DNA of 64,000 nucleotides, taken from positions 14,708,549-14,772,548 of the forward strand of contig OZ036005.1 in NCBI GenBank assembly GCA_964035015.1, written 5' to 3'. Numbering within the stretch: position 1 is the first letter of the stretch; the number at the start of each line of letters is the position of its first letter. The translations under genes were made by a program, and so were the position numbers. This DNA comes from Corallium rubrum. Taxonomy: Eukaryota > Cnidaria > Anthozoa > Scleralcyonacea > Coralliidae. Below are positions 20,562-31,649 of the stretch, one piece after another. Under the pieces are notes generated by a model. It was not told the origin of the DNA, did no database searches, and saw only the letters and a list, made by a program, of their open reading frames with translations.

Positions 20562-22552
20562 GATTCTCCCAAACAAATGCTAGGTATATATGTATATATT
20601 TCTACCCTTGAATTCGAGTTCAAGCTTTTAACCCCCTGGTCCTAGCTCCGTGCCCCCGGCTCCCAGCTCCGAGCCCCCGGGTTCTAGCTCCAAGCCCTTA
20701 GCTCCTAGCTCCGAGCCCCCTGCTCCTGGCTCCGAGCCTTTGGCTCCTGGCTCCGAGCCCCCCGGGTCCTAGCTCCGTGCCCTTGGCCCCGAGCCCCCCC
20801 CGGGTCCTGGCTTCGAGCGCCCGAGTCCTAGCTCCGAGCCCTTTGCTCCTAACTCCGAGCCCTTTCCTCCTCCTGTTTCTCTTCCTTCTCCTCTTCCTCG
20901 TCTTTTTTCTTTCTACTCCTCTTTCTCCTCCTCCTCCTCTTTCTCCTCCTCCTCCTCTTTCTCCAAATTGTTGGGGGTTACCCTGGGGATGATTGGGGTA
21001 TCTCGGAGGTGATTGGGGGTACCCAAGGGGTGTTTGGGGGTTACACAGGTGTGTTTGGGGGTTACCTCAGGGGTGATTGGGGTGTCCGGGGGTGTTTGGG
21101 GGGTACTCCTGTGGTGATTGGAGCATCTCGGGGGGGGTGGTGGGGGGGGGGGGGTGGTGTTTGGGGGTTACCCTTGGGGTGATGGGGTATCCCGGGCGTG
21201 TTTGGGGGTTACCCCTGGGGTGATTATAAGACTAAGCCTATATAGTCCTAAGACTAATACTATAGTCCTAAGATTATTGTCCTTAATTAGAATATAGCCC
21301 TAAGACTAAGACTATAGTCCTAAGATTAAGACTACATAGTCCTAAGACTAAGACTATATAGTCCTAAGACTGAGATTATAGTCCTAAGACTATTGTCCTA
21401 AGAATATAGTCCTAAGACTAAGACTATAATCCTAAGACTAAGACTACATAGTCCTAAGACTAAGTCTATAGTCCATAGTCTAAGACTGTAGTCCTAAGAC
21501 TATAGCCTTAGAAAAATTACAATCTTTTATAAGACCACCAAATCATTGAAAAAATACAAACGAAATATTCTCATAATGCCTAAAGATTTAAAATAGGAGG
21601 TGTTTAATCCAGAAACCCCACACGGGAAAGCGATCGTTTGTCAAACATTTGGAACTTCGGGAATTAGCTATAGCCGGAGAGCTATCGGTTGTGACGTTTC
21701 ACACGGGCGGTTGAGTAACAGTAGAGGGTCCCAAAGGAGCCTGAGACGAATGAAGGACGCGACGCGGTTTGTCTATGGTAACACTGTTAATGACCTTCTC
21801 GAGTAGACTTGCCCAAGCGCTTAATCCTCTTAATTGCCCCTAATGAGTTTTTGTTTTGTCTCCTGCACGTGCACTGAGGATAAATATGCAAATATCACAC
21901 TTAGTAACAGAAAGCGTAACAGCCAGCTTGAAGAGTTATTCCGTTTATATTTTCTCATGAAATCATTGATCATTCTTCCTACGGCTTCTCGAATTGATTC
22001 TTCATCCAAGGATTCGTATACTCTATACACTAGGGTTAGATAAGGGATAATTCGACCAAAACTGTCAACATTCATCTCTTCGTAAATAACACTCAGCTCA
22101 GATTACTTAACCAAAAACCCGCTATATTCCCCCAAACCAGGTTTAAGATAAAAAATATAAAGTGTCTCTATCCATTTCTGTTTCGTTCCCCTACAAATTA
22201 GGCTAAAGTAAACGATAACTCTCTAAAATTGTTAACACTTATTGCCATCAAATGTGTATAAGACTGTTTGATCATTTAGGTTCTAACTAATATAATATTC
22301 AAGGTCTCCATATTATTCAAATAATATTCAGGTTTCACAAGAGCAGTTATCTCTGCCAATTCAGACACTTAGGCTGTTCAAAACTCTCTATAATCCTCCA
22401 GACAAGGTTTAAGATAAAAAAATATAAAGTGTGTCTACTAATTGCTCTTTAGTTCCTTGTAAAGAACGTCTGTACGTCTACATGTCCCACAACTGTCGAC
22501 TGGCGCTTGAGTTAAGTGTGTAAATGAAAATGTAATTACTAATACTTATAAG

Positions 22553-22906
22553 AGTAGCTTAATCCGCACAACCAGGACCGGAAGTGACGTCACAGGGGTG
22601 TGCGCACAGGCTGACGTCATTACGGGTGTGCGCACACCTTTACGTAAATCCTTAAAAAACTAATAAAGATTTTTTTAAAAATTACCATGAACAAGCGCGG
22701 CGGAACATTTTAAAGATTTTGGAAAGATCATGAGGCAACTCTTAACTTTCTGATGGATTTGAGACAGAGTTCAGGTTTTTCTGATTACCAAGCCATTTTA
22801 AATTATCTTTCTTTTTGGATTAATGATCACAATGACAATGTGCATTAGACACTTTTATAAGTTTATTTACACTGAATTACTTACACCGATGTTTTATAAG
22901 TTTTTG
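22553..22906. other. Non-coding; TGTGCGCACA motifs
   Basis: No gene. GGGTGTGCGCACA occurs at about 22597 and 22624, each containing the palindrome TGTGCGCACA, next to TGACGTCA-like words. A third copy lies at about 24138. Confidence 0.5.
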
Positions 22907-23575
22907 TTATACCAAAGACTTTCGTTTGCCAATAATGAAATCCTATTGGTCAAATCATGGTCACGTGTGGTTCAACAAACTCAATGTTTCTTTCTGCCGA
23001 GGGAAACATTGAACTGTTTCCCTCTGACGTCAACAATGAAGAGGGAAACAGTGCAATGTTTCCCTCTGACGTCGCTTTAACCATGCGTTGTTCACGTGAA
23101 TACACGATTATTGCATCAGATCAAGAACTTTGGACTCTTCGGGCATTTTGAAAACAAGAGCTTGTTTCGAGCTTGTTTGGTACGAAATAGTCCATTTTCT
23201 GAAAGAAAGAATTTCTATACATATCTTCAAAGGTCTGAAAAAGACTTGGAGAAATTTAAAGCTGTTCTTAGTGTTGAGTCTGGTGTATTTGTTTAGTTGA
23301 ATGACTTGAATTGAAATTACGAAGAAAAAGTGAAAGTGTTTTGGTAAGTCTTTTCGCCGTTTGCAAGTTTCAAGGCAGTTTTCTATTTTGTATTTTAAAA
23401 GTCTTTGGTATATAACAAAACGCTTGTTGACTTTTTCCTCGAGAAACATCGAGTTTTACGGTCCCTCAGGCTTCAATGTCACCCTCGGGCTAAAGCCCTC
23501 GGGTGACATTGAAGCCTTCGGGTCCGTATAAAACTCGATGTTTCTCTTGGCGCCAGTCAACAAGTGTATAATGTA
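22907..23575. repeat. Dispersed ~0.67 kb element, copy A
   Basis: Matches 42562-43232 along its length. It has partial inverted ends (TATACCAAAGACTTTCG at the left, AAAGTCTTTGGTATATAAC at 23398). It ends in a strong hairpin (about 23440-23550) with TGTCACCCTCGGGCTAAAGC and GGGTGACATTGAAGCC. Non-coding. Confidence 0.85.
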
Positions 23576-23787
23576 CACTGAATTACTTAGACTGATGTTT
23601 TATAAGTCTATGTGAGAATTTTCTACCATAACTAAACACTTAAGTATACTGTTCAGGTTTTTACGTTGTTTGTTTATGTAAATGGTTACACGAGAAAGAA
23701 ACGTCATGTGGTTATTTTCAATGGGTACCTGAACCAACAAAGTCGTCCCACGTTGAAGAGCCGTTCATTTTTGTGAGATGAGAAGAT

Positions 23788-23965
23788 GAGCACATGCTCA
23801 TAACTGCTCTGAGCACTTGCTCATTTGCTCATAACTGCTCATGCATGAGCACTTGCTCATTTGCTCATAACTGCTCTGAGCACTTGCTCATTTGCTCATA
23901 ACTGCTCATGAGCACTTGCTCATTTGCTCATAACTGCTCATGAGCACTTGCTCATTTGCTCATAT
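23788..23965. repeat. GCTC minisatellite (iteron-like)
   Basis: About five tandem units of roughly 33-36 bp, GAGCACTTGCTCATTTGCTC then ATAACTGCTC. Each has the internal palindrome GAGCACTTGCTC. It abuts the left 15-bp inverted repeat of the Rep-like module. Confidence 0.9.
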
Positions 23966-24029
23966 GGCCCGATCACGCCCGATGGCCCGATAGAAGGTAC
24001 GGCTTAATTCTGGTGTACATTTTTTTTTC

Positions 24030-24292
24030 TTCAAAAGGGAGATAAAGGGGGCTTGACGAATACGAAAATGTATGCATTTTTAAGGCGAAACATTGAGACG
24101 CGTCTAGTAATTAGCACCATTTGGCTGAATTAAAGGGGTGTGCGCACATGATGTGACTGCTCATAACTGCTCTGAGCACTTGCTCATTTGCTCATAACTG
24201 CTTTGAGCACTTGCTCATTTGCTCAAAAGAAGGAAAAAGGGGGTTAGGCGAATGCGAAAATGTATACATTTTTAGAGCAAAATATTGTTGCT
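24030..24292. repeat. Tandem duplication of ~195 bp with iterons
   Basis: AAAATGTATGCATTTTTA (about 24065) recurs as AAAATGTATACATTTTTA (about 24258), each preceded by a purine-rich AAAGGGGG stretch and a GCGAA(T/C)-like word. The GCTC repeat (about 24158-24225) lies between. It is downstream of the small frames, where a rolling-circle element could keep its origin. Confidence 0.7.
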
Positions 24293-24395
24293 AGGATACT
24301 GCTTTGCTTGGATGCATGCATAAATTAACACACAGATTAACGTTTTAAACAATTTATTTCTTAAAGTATAACAATTTTACAAAAATAAACAGTTA

Positions 24396-24605
24396 TTAAA
24401 CATATTGTCCGGCTTTTACAGTCTTTTCCAGCTTCGAACGTTTGACTTTATACATTGTTCCGTCTTCCGCTAGTAGGAGTTTACGTTTTTGTCCCTTGTG
24501 TTCCACAGACTTGACATCCAAAACTTTGACTACACTTCGTTTCTTTTCTGCAGGTAATAGAGGAATTTTTTCGTAGTCGAGTACACCAGCCCAGTCGCCT
24601 TGCAT
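24396..24605 (-). CDS. Small basic protein of the Rep-like module (third frame)
   Basis: A 69-residue frame from a true ATG (MQGDWAG) to TAA. It is basic, with VVKVLDVKSVEHKGQKRKLL and MYKVKRSKLEKTVKAGQYV; the alternating hydrophobic pattern suggests a small beta-rich nucleic-acid-binding fold. It begins nine bases after the stop of the preceding frame, on the same strand. I do not recognise the family. The tight spacing suggests it belongs to the same transcription unit as the Rep-like gene. Confidence 0.5.
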   Translation of the reverse strand: MQGDWAGVLDYEKIPLLPAEKKRSVVKVLDVKSVEHKGQKRKLLLAEDGTMYKVKRSKLEKTVKAGQYV

Positions 24606-24614
24606 TGTATAACT

Positions 24615-24923
24615 TTACACAGTGCAAACTTCCTTCTGGTAGAAGATAACTTTGTTTTGGATACGATGATTTTGCATTCTGTTGTTAATTGTTCTTTCTA
24701 TTGCCACTAGGGTGTGGGTCGAACCAAGAGGTAACTCGGCCAAATTTCGCATATGTTTGTAAGGCACAATTTCTTCTCTCGTCAGTGTTAGTGTAGCCTT
24801 CGAAGACGTTGTCGATTCCACGTGCACATTTCTCAACTTTACTCTTTCTTATTTTATCTCCTTCGTTACTTGCTCCTGCAGTTGTTTAATAGCGTGTTTT
24901 GCCATGTCTTCGGCGAAGGTCAT
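24615..24923 (-). pseudogene. Second frame of the Rep-like module, one stop
   Basis: Starts at ATG 24923, overlapping the TGA of the large gene as ATGA. It encodes MTFAEDMAKHAIKQLQEQVT, meets an in-frame TAA at 24851-24849, then continues open to 24615. The second part has HMRNLAELPLGSTHTLVAIE, which resembles IHLKELPLGSYNVMAMRET near the C-terminus of the large gene. A duplicated small domain (perhaps OB-like, ssDNA-binding) is therefore likely; that function is inference. Confidence 0.5.
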
Positions 24924-26894
24924 ATATTGCAGTAGATCACAACGTGCCTTTGCGATGTACGTCTCCATCCTGTTATATTTAGGACTGCCAGTGGTTTCTC
25001 GAAGAGTGTGAGGTAATTTCGCTTAGGATCTCGTATCTTCTCTTTGTCAGCATCCGTCAGGTTATCGCGTAAGTACGTTTCGATATACTTGTTGGAATAG
25101 CAGAGTCCTAGCGTTCGGTTTCGGTCTGTTGCTACTAACATGATATACTTCACTCCAAACTGGGTTTGGGTCTCTCGCATGGCCATGACGTTGTAGGATC
25201 CTAAAGGCAGTTCTTTTAAGTGGATGATCTTGTTGTCGGAAAAAGCGCTGCTATAATTATCCAATAACCGTAACCTGTTCCTTTTTTCTGCGATCGCATC
25301 TTCGAAAGGTTGTCGACTCTCTCGTATATCCTTCGCTGCTTCTCCGGCTACCTCTTTCCACTGTTCGTTTCGTTCTTTCTCGGGGGTACTGCGTTGCTTT
25401 ACTGGTAGTTTAACTTCCAAAATATCTGTTCTTAACAAATTCATATCCACTTTACAGTTCTTGTTTCCCTGCACGCGTGCAAGATAAGGCGTACAGTGTC
25501 CGTGGGCCACTAAACCAGCTTTCTCCAGCAGTTGTAAATTATCCTCTTTACTTCCTTCGTACCAGCTGTAGATACCACCGTTGGATACCAAGCGTGTTGT
25601 AAAAGGCCCCCGTCTTTTCGACTTTTAAAATAGCGAGCTCCGGAAATGTCTACAAATACATCTTTGGGTTTTACACGTCTAACTTTACTTCGATCACAAA
25701 CTTCAATGACATCCACAGGCAGTTTAGAGCTAAGTGTAAGGTTGGCAAGGCACCAGTTTTCTTTTTCAGACCATTTCGCTACAAACTGTCCACTTATATC
25801 CTTCGTTGTCTCGTTGTACCTTTAGACGATCAAACCAATATCCCGAGTTCTGTCGATGACCACTAAGCTATGCAACATGGAGTCACAGTAAGCTTTCCAA
25901 GTGTCCGAGAACGGTGTAGAGTAAACTAGTGTAGGTGAAACATATTCTGTAATACGCAGAAGAGTATCCTCCATAAGGTTGTCACTTGGAACACGGTCCT
26001 TGCGATAAAAGGTCACTTCGGCCCGCGTCAAACCGCGATCTTTGGCTAAATCGCGAGCGTTTGCCAAACGTGTATCTTTCTGGCAAACCCAATCTTTTCA
26101 GTGCTGCCCAACAGTTTCTCGTACGCTCTTGCTTTCCAGCATTTGCACCATTTTGTTGTAAATTTTACTACGGGTTGTTAGACCGTCTACAGTTTCCATA
26201 TACGTCAGACAGTTGTTGCCAACTTGGTCAGCGTTATCTAAAATAGTTCTATCACCATCTTTTGTACTGCCTTGGATACGAAAACCTTTCTTCGTTGTCG
26301 GATGCTGGATGACTTCGTCCTTGTCAAAGCTGCCAGCATAATCCATTGTGACGTCAATATCTTTTAAAAATATATTTCTTATCTTGTACTCGTCGGTTCT
26401 CAGTAGGAACTCGAGAACTTTGGAGTGTTCTTCGTCTGCACAGGCAATTTTAAACTCTTGTACGTAATACAAAATTTTCTCAGTCCCTTTGGATTTAAGT
26501 CTACCGTAGACTTTATCCAACCCATCTGTTGTTAGCTCTTCCGTTAGGGGTGATAAGGCGACGGCTTTGACTTTACATTTACGCAAGCCGTATTGGTAAA
26601 CATATCTCGGATATGCTTGTTGACATGACCAACTTCCGTATACGTTTTCTTCGCTGCCACGAAATAATCGGGAACGTATACATAAAGCAGAAAGTTGTCC
26701 ACGAAATTCTTGCTACATGACGTAAAACCAATACTGTCTTGCTTCCCATGCTTGTTAAAGTTGACAGCCCCAGTTCTGCTAAAGGAATTCTCCTTTGCAA
26801 TCTTCTCCAAGACCACTGTACTCTTGTTGGATCGACCAAGAATAGCACGACGAGAAAAAAGACCCAAAGCTTGCATATTGCCAAGTAAAGTCAA
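24920..26894 (-). pseudogene. Rep_trans-like rolling-circle initiator (decayed)
   Basis: About 650 codons, with a likely ATG at 26876 (MQALGLF). Visible motifs in order: FLKDIDVTMDYAGSFD (near 26345), an Asp-x-Thr-x-Asp-like metal-binding pattern; NNCLTYMET; TTRSKIYNKMVQML (near 26150), the Tyr-Asn-Lys pattern; and GLTRAEVTFYRKD (near 26000), an Arg-x-Glu beta strand. This order of motifs is that of plasmid Rep_trans (PF02486-like) initiators, where a Tyr nicks the origin. That comparison is by pattern only. Downstream are KWSEKENWCLANLTLS, GGIYSWYEGSKEDN and the ELPLGSYNVMAMRET domain. Breaks: frameshift near 26590, TGA at about 26098-26100 (where Trp is plausible), TAA at about 25822-25824, frameshift near 25600. 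Alternatively it is an unrelated cnidarian-specific transposon protein. Confidence 0.45.
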
Positions 26895-27092
26895 ATATTT
26901 TCCAAGAGATGTTCACAGCACCAACATGTGACAGAGAATGAGTAAAAAACTGCGAAGGGCGCTTTATATAACGCATTTTTGCAAGCTAGTCACTTTTTGT
27001 AGTGACGTCACAATAACAGAGCGTGACAAGCCCGGGCTTGCCCAGGTTAGGACGTCTGGTCAGCAATCGGGCCATCGGGCCGTATAATGCCT

Positions 27093-27596
27093 TAAAAGGC
27101 CAAACCGGGCAAAAAGAAGACAATCACCTATGTATCCTCTAGTCTCAGTGTAGATGATCTGGCTTTACTGGACAACCTCAGGGAAATAAGTAAGATGAAG
27201 ACACACTGCTATAGGATGTTGGCTAAACGGTATAGAAACCTTCACCTTGGGGCTACAATGGTGTCAGTGATTCTGAATGCTAGTGGAGTGGTAGTTGGCT
27301 CAGTAACTCTCAACCCCATACCTATTGCTGTACTAAGTGGTTTATGGCTAATGCTGCAGACTCTACTTCAGAAGAGTAGTGTGGCAGATAAAAAGACAGG
27401 TTGTAAAGAGGCATGGAGACTATACCGTGAGATGACTGATAGAATAACCCATATAATCCAGGGGGTTGAGGACTACAACCATGATGCGTTGACCAGTGAC
27501 ATAACCCTCATTGACGGAATAGTAGTAGGATCAAATGCAGTACCTATTAATGGCATCAGTGAAAAGTACTATAGGAAGTATACCAAAGCCGGATAA
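27093..27596 (+). CDS. Two-helix membrane protein of unknown family
   Basis: Open from 27093, with first ATG at 27195 (133 residues to the stop). The in-frame stretch upstream of the ATG (TYVSSSLSVDDLALLDNLRE) looks coding, so the true start may be in an exon further left. It has a charged N-terminal helix (CYRMLAKRYRNLHL). Two hydrophobic segments follow, VSVILNASGVVVGSVTLNPI and PIAVLSGLWLMLQTLL, then a charged helical tail beginning EAWRLYREMTDR. This layout recalls short two-helix membrane proteins (SLATT-like), and similar frames recur in cnidarian repeats as I recall. It lies divergently next to the Rep-like module, outside its right inverted repeat. No function assigned. Confidence 0.5.
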
Positions 27597-27599
27597 GTT

Positions 27600-28009
27600 A
27601 AGTCCCTTCTTTTATGAGGGGCGTAACTCGAATGGTAAAAACGTCATCAGTTCATCGAATTTTATTTATTTATTAACTTTACAACCATACATAAATGCGA
27701 AAGAATTAAAACTATCAAATTAGAGAAAAAAAACTTTGAATAACTAAAGATATGGTAAAAATGGGAAAAGAGAAAAAATGGGCTTGTCTGGACTGCAGAA
27801 AAAATGGGCGTGTCCGTGGCTTAACTCGAAAAGGGCTTAACTCGAAGGGCTTAACTCGAAGGGCTTAACTCGAAGATTACCACCTCCTATAACTGAACTA
27901 AGTGAACTTTGAACTTTTAGTTGGTTTAACAGAATGTTTGTGGTACTTGAAGTACCGAACAAAGGGATCGCGGGCTCACTCCAAGATTAGAATCAGACCA
28001 TCAGTCAAG
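27600..28009. repeat. Non-coding with GGGCTTAACTCGAA tandem repeat
   Basis: At about 27822-27875, GGGCTTAACTCGAA is repeated four times; TAACTCGAAT also occurs near 27625. Otherwise nothing recognised. Confidence 0.6.
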
Positions 28010-28489
28010 GAACCCCGTGAAGTTAGCTGCCAATTCGCCAGCTGCCAATTCACTGCCAATTAAGATAGCTGCCAATTCGGCTCAGCGATGTTTTGCAATG
28101 GCGCTTCCAGGGGGGCGCAACCGAGAAGCAGTCTGGCTTCGAAGACTAATGTTTCGCAGGTCTTTTAACTCGCTCAATCTAACACAAAATAATCATTCAC
28201 CGTCGATAATTTAGGACATTTACGTTAGTACAAACCACGTTTCTTCAAGTAAAATTATGTTTTAAGAATGCTAGGCTTTAATAGAGTAAATAAATATCAT
28301 TCACTCCATATTAATAATTTATCAAGATTTAATATTAACAAACAAGCCGCGTTCTATCTAAATAATTTTCTCCTCGGTAGATAGCGAATCCAAATATACC
28401 GTTCGATTCCTTATACAATTCTGCGTCTAGTGATATTAAATATGTGATTTCCATTATTTTTCTAAATTTTCTGAACATTTATTTATTAA

Positions 28490-30855
28490 CGCGCGCTTGC
28501 TGACCCACATCAAATGACATATTGATTTGCCAACAAAATATTTTGAACACGGTAGACGGAGATTCTGTAAACAACATTAGATTCCTTGTTAAATTTCGCA
28601 TAGGACAGTGTACGAAACGAATGTTCGACTGTAAACAAAGTAATTTATTTATATTTTTTAATATGATCGTCACTTAGCGCGCCCTTGGTGACTCAGATCA
28701 AATGACACATTGATTTGCAAACAAAATATTTTCTGCAACGGAGATTCTGCAAACGGCATTATATTCCTTGTAAAATTCTACATAGGACAGTCTACGAAAC
28801 GAATGTTCAACAATAAACAAAGTAATTTATTTATATTTTTTAATACGATCGTCAGTTAGCGCGCCCTCGATGACTCAGATCAAATGACACATTAATTTGA
28901 AAACAAAATATTTTCCGCAAGGTAGATGGAGATTCTGTAAACGGCATTAGATTCCTTGTAAAATTCTTCATAGAACAGTCTACGAAACGAATTTTCAACT
29001 GTAAACAAAGTAATTTATTTATATTTTTTAATACGATCGTCAGTTAGCGCGCGCTTCATGACTCAGATCAAATGACACGTTAATTTGAAAACAAAATATT
29101 TTCTGCACGGTAGATGGAGATTCTGTAAACGGCATTAGATTTCTTGTAAAATTCTGCATAGGACAGACTACGAAACGAATGTTCAACTGCAAAAAAAGTA
29201 ATTTATTTATATTTTTTAATACGATCGTCAGTTAGCGCGCGCTTCATGACTCAGATCAAATGACACATTAATTTGAAAACAAAATATTTTCTGCAAGGTA
29301 GATGGAGATTCTGTAAACGGAATTAGATTTCTTGTAAAATTCTGCATAGGACAGTCTACGAAACGAATGTTCAACTGTAAACAAAGTAATTTATTTATAT
29401 TTTTTAATACGATCGTCAGTTAGCGCGCGCTTCATGACTCAGATCAAATGACATATTAATTTGAAAACAAAATATTTTCTGCACGGTAGACGGAGATTCT
29501 GTAAACGGCATTAGATTCCTTGTTAAATTCTGCATGGGAAAATCTACGAAATGAATGTTCAACTGCAAAAAAATTAATTTATTTATATTTTTTTAATATG
29601 ATCGTCACTTAGCGCGCGCTTGATGACTCAGATCAAATGACACATTAATTTGCCAACATAATATTTTCCGCACGGTAGATGGAGATTCTGTAAACGGCAT
29701 TAGATTTCTTGTAAAATTCTGCATAGGACAGTCTACGAAACGAATGTTCAACTGTAAACAAAGTAATTTATTTATATTTTTTAATACGATCGTCAGTTAG
29801 CGCGCGCTTCATGACTCAGATCACATGACAAATTAATTTGAAAACAAAATATTTTCTGCACGGTAGATGGAGATTCTGTAAACGGCATTAGATTTCTTGT
29901 AAAATTTCGCATAGGACAGTCTACGAAACGAATGTTCAACAACAAAAAAAGTAATTTATTTATATTTTTTTAATATGATCGTCACTTAGCGCGCGCTTGA
30001 TGACTCAGATCAAATGACACATTAATTTGAAAACAAAATATTTTGCGCACGTTAGATGGAGATTCTGTAAACGGCATTACATTCCTTGTAACATTTTGCA
30101 TAGGACAGTCTACGAAACGAATGTTCAACTGCAAAAAAAGTAATTTATTTATATTTTTTAATACGATCGTCAGTTAGCGCGCGCTTCATGACTCAGATCA
30201 AATGACACATTAATTTGAAAACAAAATATTTTCTGCACGGTAGATGGAGATTCTGTAAACGGCATTAGATTTCTTGTAAAATTCTGCATAGGACAGTCTA
30301 TAAAAACGAATGTTCAACTGTAAACAAAGTAATTTATTTATATTTTTTAATACGATCGTCAGTTAGCGCGCGCTTCATGACTCAGATCAAATGACACATT
30401 AATTTGAAAACAAAATATTTTCTACACGGTAGACGGAGATTCTGTAAACGGCATTAGATTCCTTGTTAAATTCTGCATGGGACAATCTACGAAGCGAATG
30501 TTCAACTTTAAACAAAGTAATTTATTTATATTTTTTAATATGGTCGTCACTTGGCGCACGTATGATGACTCAGGTCAAATGACACATTGATTTGCCAAAA
30601 AAATATTTTCTGCACGGTATACGGAGTTTCTGTAGACGGAATTAGATTCCTTATTAAAGTCTGCATAGGACAGTCTACCAAACGAATGTTCAACTGTAAA
30701 CAAAGTAATTTATTTATATTTTTTAATATCATCGTCACCCTGCGCGCGCTTGTTGACTCATATCAAATGACACATTGATTTGCCAGCAAAATATTTTCTG
30801 CAAGGTAGACGGAGATTCTGTAAACGGCATTAGATTCCTTGTAAATTCTGAATAC
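28490..30855. repeat. ~188-bp satellite array, left arm
   Basis: The marker AAAGTAATTTATTTATATTT recurs at about 28640, 28822, 29010, 29200, 29384, 29574, 29762, 29952, 30141, 30329, 30518 and 30707, a spacing of 182-190 bp. Units also share GACTCAGATCAAATGACAC and ACGATCGTCAGTTAGCGCGC. Confidence 0.95.
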
Positions 30856-31649
30856 CCATAAGTCGAATGACAAGTTCGTTTTCCAACAAAGTATTTTCTG
30901 ATCTCTAGACAAACATTGTATCAACAGGATCTTACATTAAAATGTTTCTAATAATTTGTCATATATGTTATATATTTTATAGAAGGTTTCGGTCAACCGA
31001 TTGACACACTGCAGAAATCACGTGTATTACACAAGGACGTGCTAGAACTATTGTGATTATAGTGAAGTGGCTGCGTAATTTTTGGCGCCGGTTCAATTTG
31101 CCAAGATATGTCCGAAATGTTGCAGACTCCCAAGGAATACTTTACCTTACTCTTTAGTACAGGTCGTTACTGAAATTTATATGTATTTGACACATTAGGA
31201 TTTTCTGGTCATTGGTCAGAATTCGTAAGACATAATTTCACAATTCATATTTAATTTGATTAATCGAATCGTGCCTTCTGAACTTAAGACTCAGTGGCGG
31301 AAAATGCCGGAAAAGTTATTAATATAGCTTAGTTGCGAAAATCCTCTTATCATTATGCCTGGGGTTCAAAATACAAGAGCTTTAATGCTCCATCCTATAT
31401 AACAGTTACAAGAAAAGGTATAACAGGCGCAATCGTGTGCTATGTATATTGCTAGCATGTAGAAAATGTATCATAGTACGTTATACGAACCAGGTCATAA
31501 TAATTCATGAGGAAAACACAAAGAAAATCCATGTTTAATGAGTGTCTGTACATGTCATACAGACTCCTCTTGATTTACATAAAATTTAGCTTTGATTTTC
31601 TCGACTTAGACAACGTTTTTTTAGAAAAATTACTACGCCAAGTAACTTA

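Larger units (their letters stand above)
17902..22552. repeat. Giant palindrome (2.29 kb and 2.30 kb arms, 58-bp spacer)
   Basis: The left arm 17902-20190 is the reverse complement of the right arm 20249-22552, with modest divergence. Outer match: CTTATAAGTATTAGTAATTA against TAATTACTAATACTTATAAG. Inner match: GGCAGCCCATGTATTTAG against CTAAATACATGGGCTGCC. From outside to inside each arm has unique sequence, a TCTTAGGACTATAG minisatellite, an AACCCCCAAACACC minisatellite, a GGAGGA/TCCTCC tract, a GGGGCTCGGAGCTAGGA minisatellite and a short C2H2 frame. No transposase is visible, so this is either a non-autonomous foldback element or a local palindromic duplication. Confidence 0.9.
23977..27080. 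mobile_element. Candidate Rep-bearing element with 15-bp inverted repeats
   Basis: GCCCGATGGCCCGAT at 23977-23991 is matched by its exact reverse complement at 27066-27080. The 3.1 kb between them holds one large decayed gene similar in layout to Rep_trans rolling-circle initiators and two small frames packed behind it on the same strand. There is also a tandemly duplicated non-coding block with GCTC iterons. A 14-bp palindrome CAAGCCCGGGCTTG lies at 27027-27040 upstream of the large gene. No DDE, RT or known transposase is visible. Confidence 0.55.
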
